Shown: positions 14,210 through 15,307 of the stretch, in pieces
Layout: each line of letters begins with the position of its first letter
How positions within the stretch are numbered: the first letter of the stretch is position 1
NCBI GenBank assembly: GCA_003514305.1
Contig: DORE01000168.1
Location: forward strand, 1,016 to 16,322
Source: Gammaproteobacteria bacterium
GTDB lineage: Bacteria > Pseudomonadota > Gammaproteobacteria > Pseudomonadales > Pseudohongiellaceae
Direction: 5' to 3'
Length of the DNA stretch: 15,307 nt
Program-made: the position numbers and the translations under genes
The notes under the pieces: model-generated
What the model saw: the letters and a program-made list of their open reading frames with translations, nothing else
Told to the model about the DNA's origin: nothing
Databases searched by the model: none

Positions 14210-14740
14210 TCAGGGCCTGTTTTTTTTGATTCCGAGGAGCTGTTCGCGCTGAGCCGGGTAGCTGCTGTTTTCTGATAACCAGATATCCAAGAAATGCCTG
14301 GTGAACGCTGGGTCAGAAATGCTGCCGACCACCTTTCCATTGAAGAAAAACCGACTTGCAAGCTCTTCAGTTACCTGCAGCAATAGCTGATCGCCTTTTT
14401 CGATATCGGGCCATATTTCGATAAGCTTGCTTAACCAGGGTTCATCGGACTCTGAATAAAACCCCTGTTTTTGCCATTCCGACCGAGTACTGTCCACCAG
14501 CTCTTTTCGTCGGATACTCCTGCGATAATCGATTCGCAGGGTGAGGTTGGGCTCTATGCCCCGAAAACTGCCGTCTTCGCTGTAAAGATAACAATCATAG
14601 ATTGTCCAGAAAAAAACTTTGAGTCTGGCAGCGCCGATCTCTGTCAGACCGTCAGGTACATTTGCGCGCGCAGGAAGAAATCCAGTGAAACACAGTGCAA
14701 CAGCGATAGAAGCCCAGAGACAGCGCCTAGGCCGATTCAT
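14210..14740 (-). CDS. Secreted chalcone-isomerase-like protein
   Basis: This 176-residue protein has a cleavable signal peptide: RRP-type basic residues at 3-6, a hydrophobic core (8-22) and an AXA site at 24-26 (ARA before NVPDG). It is expected to be periplasmic. The mature part matches the bacterial chalcone-isomerase-like family: GAARLKVFFWTIYDCYLYS (36-54), LTLRIDYRRSIRRKELVDST (66-85), WPDIEKGDQLLLQV (110-123) and FFFNGKVVGSISDPAF (131-146). The family shares the flavonoid-isomerase fold, but its bacterial members are not shown to isomerise chalcones; ligand binding, perhaps of fatty acids, has been suggested. The ATG at 14740 is preferred over a TTG at 14767: it has AGG 7 nt upstream and gives a normal signal peptide. 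It overlaps the end of the DUF2878 gene by 14 nt, so the two are one operon. An A8 run lies near its 3' end. Confidence 0.85.
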   Translation of the reverse strand: MNRPRRCLWASIAVALCFTGFLPARANVPDGLTEIGAARLKVFFWTIYDCYLYSEDGSFRGIEPNLTLRIDYRRSIRRKELVDSTRSEWQKQGFYSESDEPWLSKLIEIWPDIEKGDQLLLQVTEELASRFFFNGKVVGSISDPAFTRHFLDIWLSENSSYPAQREQLLGIKKNRP

Positions 14741-15236
14741 TTGTGCGCCTGATTTCACCTTCTGCAATCAGAAACATCCCGGGAAGCGCAATCGCCCAAA
14801 TCCCAGAAAGCGTCACGAGCGTGAGATTGTCTGTCACTCCAAAAGAGACAGCGCCCAAACGCTCACCAACGGCATAGTTGAATGGAAACGCTAGTGCGCC
14901 ACAAAGCGCCGCAACCCCTTTATTGCGACCAACGATTTCGAGTGAGAGAAACAGCGTAGTCGTAAAGGCTGCCCAGAGCAGCACGAGCCAGAGCGGTATG
15001 AAGAAAGAGGCGTATTCAAACTGAAAGAGACCCACGGCCGTGAGCAGACTATCGATGCTCACACCAAGCGCGAAGAGCATAATGAACTTGCTAATACGGA
15101 ATATTTGAGACCTTACCAGCAAGGCGAGATATCCCGCTACCAAAGGGGTAAAGAACCACCAAAATTGCTCACGCCCTACTACGCAGCCAAGCCAGGTCAG
15201 ATTGAAAGCCACGACGTTGAACGTTTTCGACAGCAT
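14727..15236 (-). CDS. DUF2878 family integral membrane protein
   Basis: This is a 169-residue inner-membrane protein with about five or six hydrophobic segments (approximately 7-20, 25-42, 50-72, 78-104, 108-122 and 136-159). The N-terminal FNLTWLGCVVGREQ (11-24) and the LGVSIDSLLTAVGLFQF stretch (57-73) fit DUF2878, a family of unknown function. The frame is open upstream to an in-frame TAG at 15285-15287, so the start lies between. A TTG at 15272 and a GTG at 15248 are possible, but the ATG at 15236 gives the short N-terminus usual for the family. No strong ribosome-binding site is seen for any of them. Its 3' end overlaps the chalcone-isomerase-like gene by 14 nt. From general knowledge, DUF2878 genes often sit near cyclopropane-fatty-acid synthase-like and ChrR-regulated photo-oxidative stress genes; those would lie to the right of the window if present. 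Confidence 0.82.
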   Translation of the reverse strand: MLSKTFNVVAFNLTWLGCVVGREQFWWFFTPLVAGYLALLVRSQIFRISKFIMLFALGVSIDSLLTAVGLFQFEYASFFIPLWLVLLWAAFTTTLFLSLEIVGRNKGVAALCGALAFPFNYAVGERLGAVSFGVTDNLTLVTLSGIWAIALPGMFLIAEGEIRRTNESA

Positions 15237-15284
15237 GAACTTCGACACGGCTTTGGCTTCTGAGCGTTCCAAGCGGAGAACTGT

Positions 15285-15307
15285 CTAAAAATGAGGCGCT
15301 TTGCTGG
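15285..15307 (-). other. Possible 3' end of the next upstream gene
   Basis: The last 23 bases on the minus strand can be read as six codons ending SKAPHF then TAG (15287-15285), 48 bp before the DUF2878 ATG. This could be the tail of a gene to the right in the same operon. The piece is too short to identify. Confidence 0.2.

Noticed and set aside
14053..14361. Minus-strand 102-codon open frame
   Set aside because: It overlaps the chalcone-isomerase-like gene in another frame and its product is not recognisable.

Overview
The window looks like chromosomal DNA from a Gram-negative gammaproteobacterium, roughly half G+C. The evidence is an xseB-ispA-dxs isoprenoid cluster of gammaproteobacterial type, an OppABCDF-type ABC importer, an outer-membrane-type lipoprotein signal on a quinoprotein, and an Aas-like acyl-activating enzyme. 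A marine oligotrophic-type gammaproteobacterium would fit the mix, but that is inference; only the class is well supported. There are no insertion sequences, phage genes, tRNAs, rRNAs or CRISPR arrays.

Layout. (1) 1-1803, minus strand: xseB, ispA (farnesyl diphosphate synthase) and the 5' part of dxs, which runs off the left edge. These supply C15 prenyl diphosphate and its precursor. (2) 1804-2202: a roughly 400-bp divergent spacer. (3) 2203-2586, plus: a small four-helix MAPEG-family membrane protein. (4) 2799-8844, plus: a complete, tightly packed peptide ABC importer operon (oppA, B, C, D, F), with a short gap after oppA and 1-4 nt overlaps from oppB onward. It has two oddities: OppA carries an N-terminal membrane helix with no lipobox, and OppC carries a roughly 110-residue extra periplasmic segment that reads like a fibronectin type III domain. 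(5) 8845-9048: a convergent spacer with a 20-codon micro-ORF. (6) 9049-10566, minus: a stand-alone acyl-ACP/acyl-CoA synthetase resembling the synthetase half of Aas. (7) 10567-10816: a divergent spacer that contains an unexplained start-less 72-codon open frame. (8) 10817-11949, plus: a DedA/VTT-family membrane protein translationally coupled to a PmtA-like phospholipid N-methyltransferase. (9) 11964-15236, minus: a lipoprotein PQQ-dependent dehydrogenase, a secreted chalcone-isomerase-like protein and a DUF2878 membrane protein; the last two overlap.

How the parts fit. Regions 6 and 8 put fatty-acid activation, a possible lipid-moving membrane protein and a lipid headgroup methylase side by side, which suggests a phospholipid remodelling locus. 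The opp operon is a self-sufficient importer whose two structural oddities both lie on the periplasmic face. The two strongest leads are the FN3-like insertion in OppC and the acyl ligase/DedA/PmtA-like grouping. The orphan open frame at 10585-10803 is the least explained piece of sequence.
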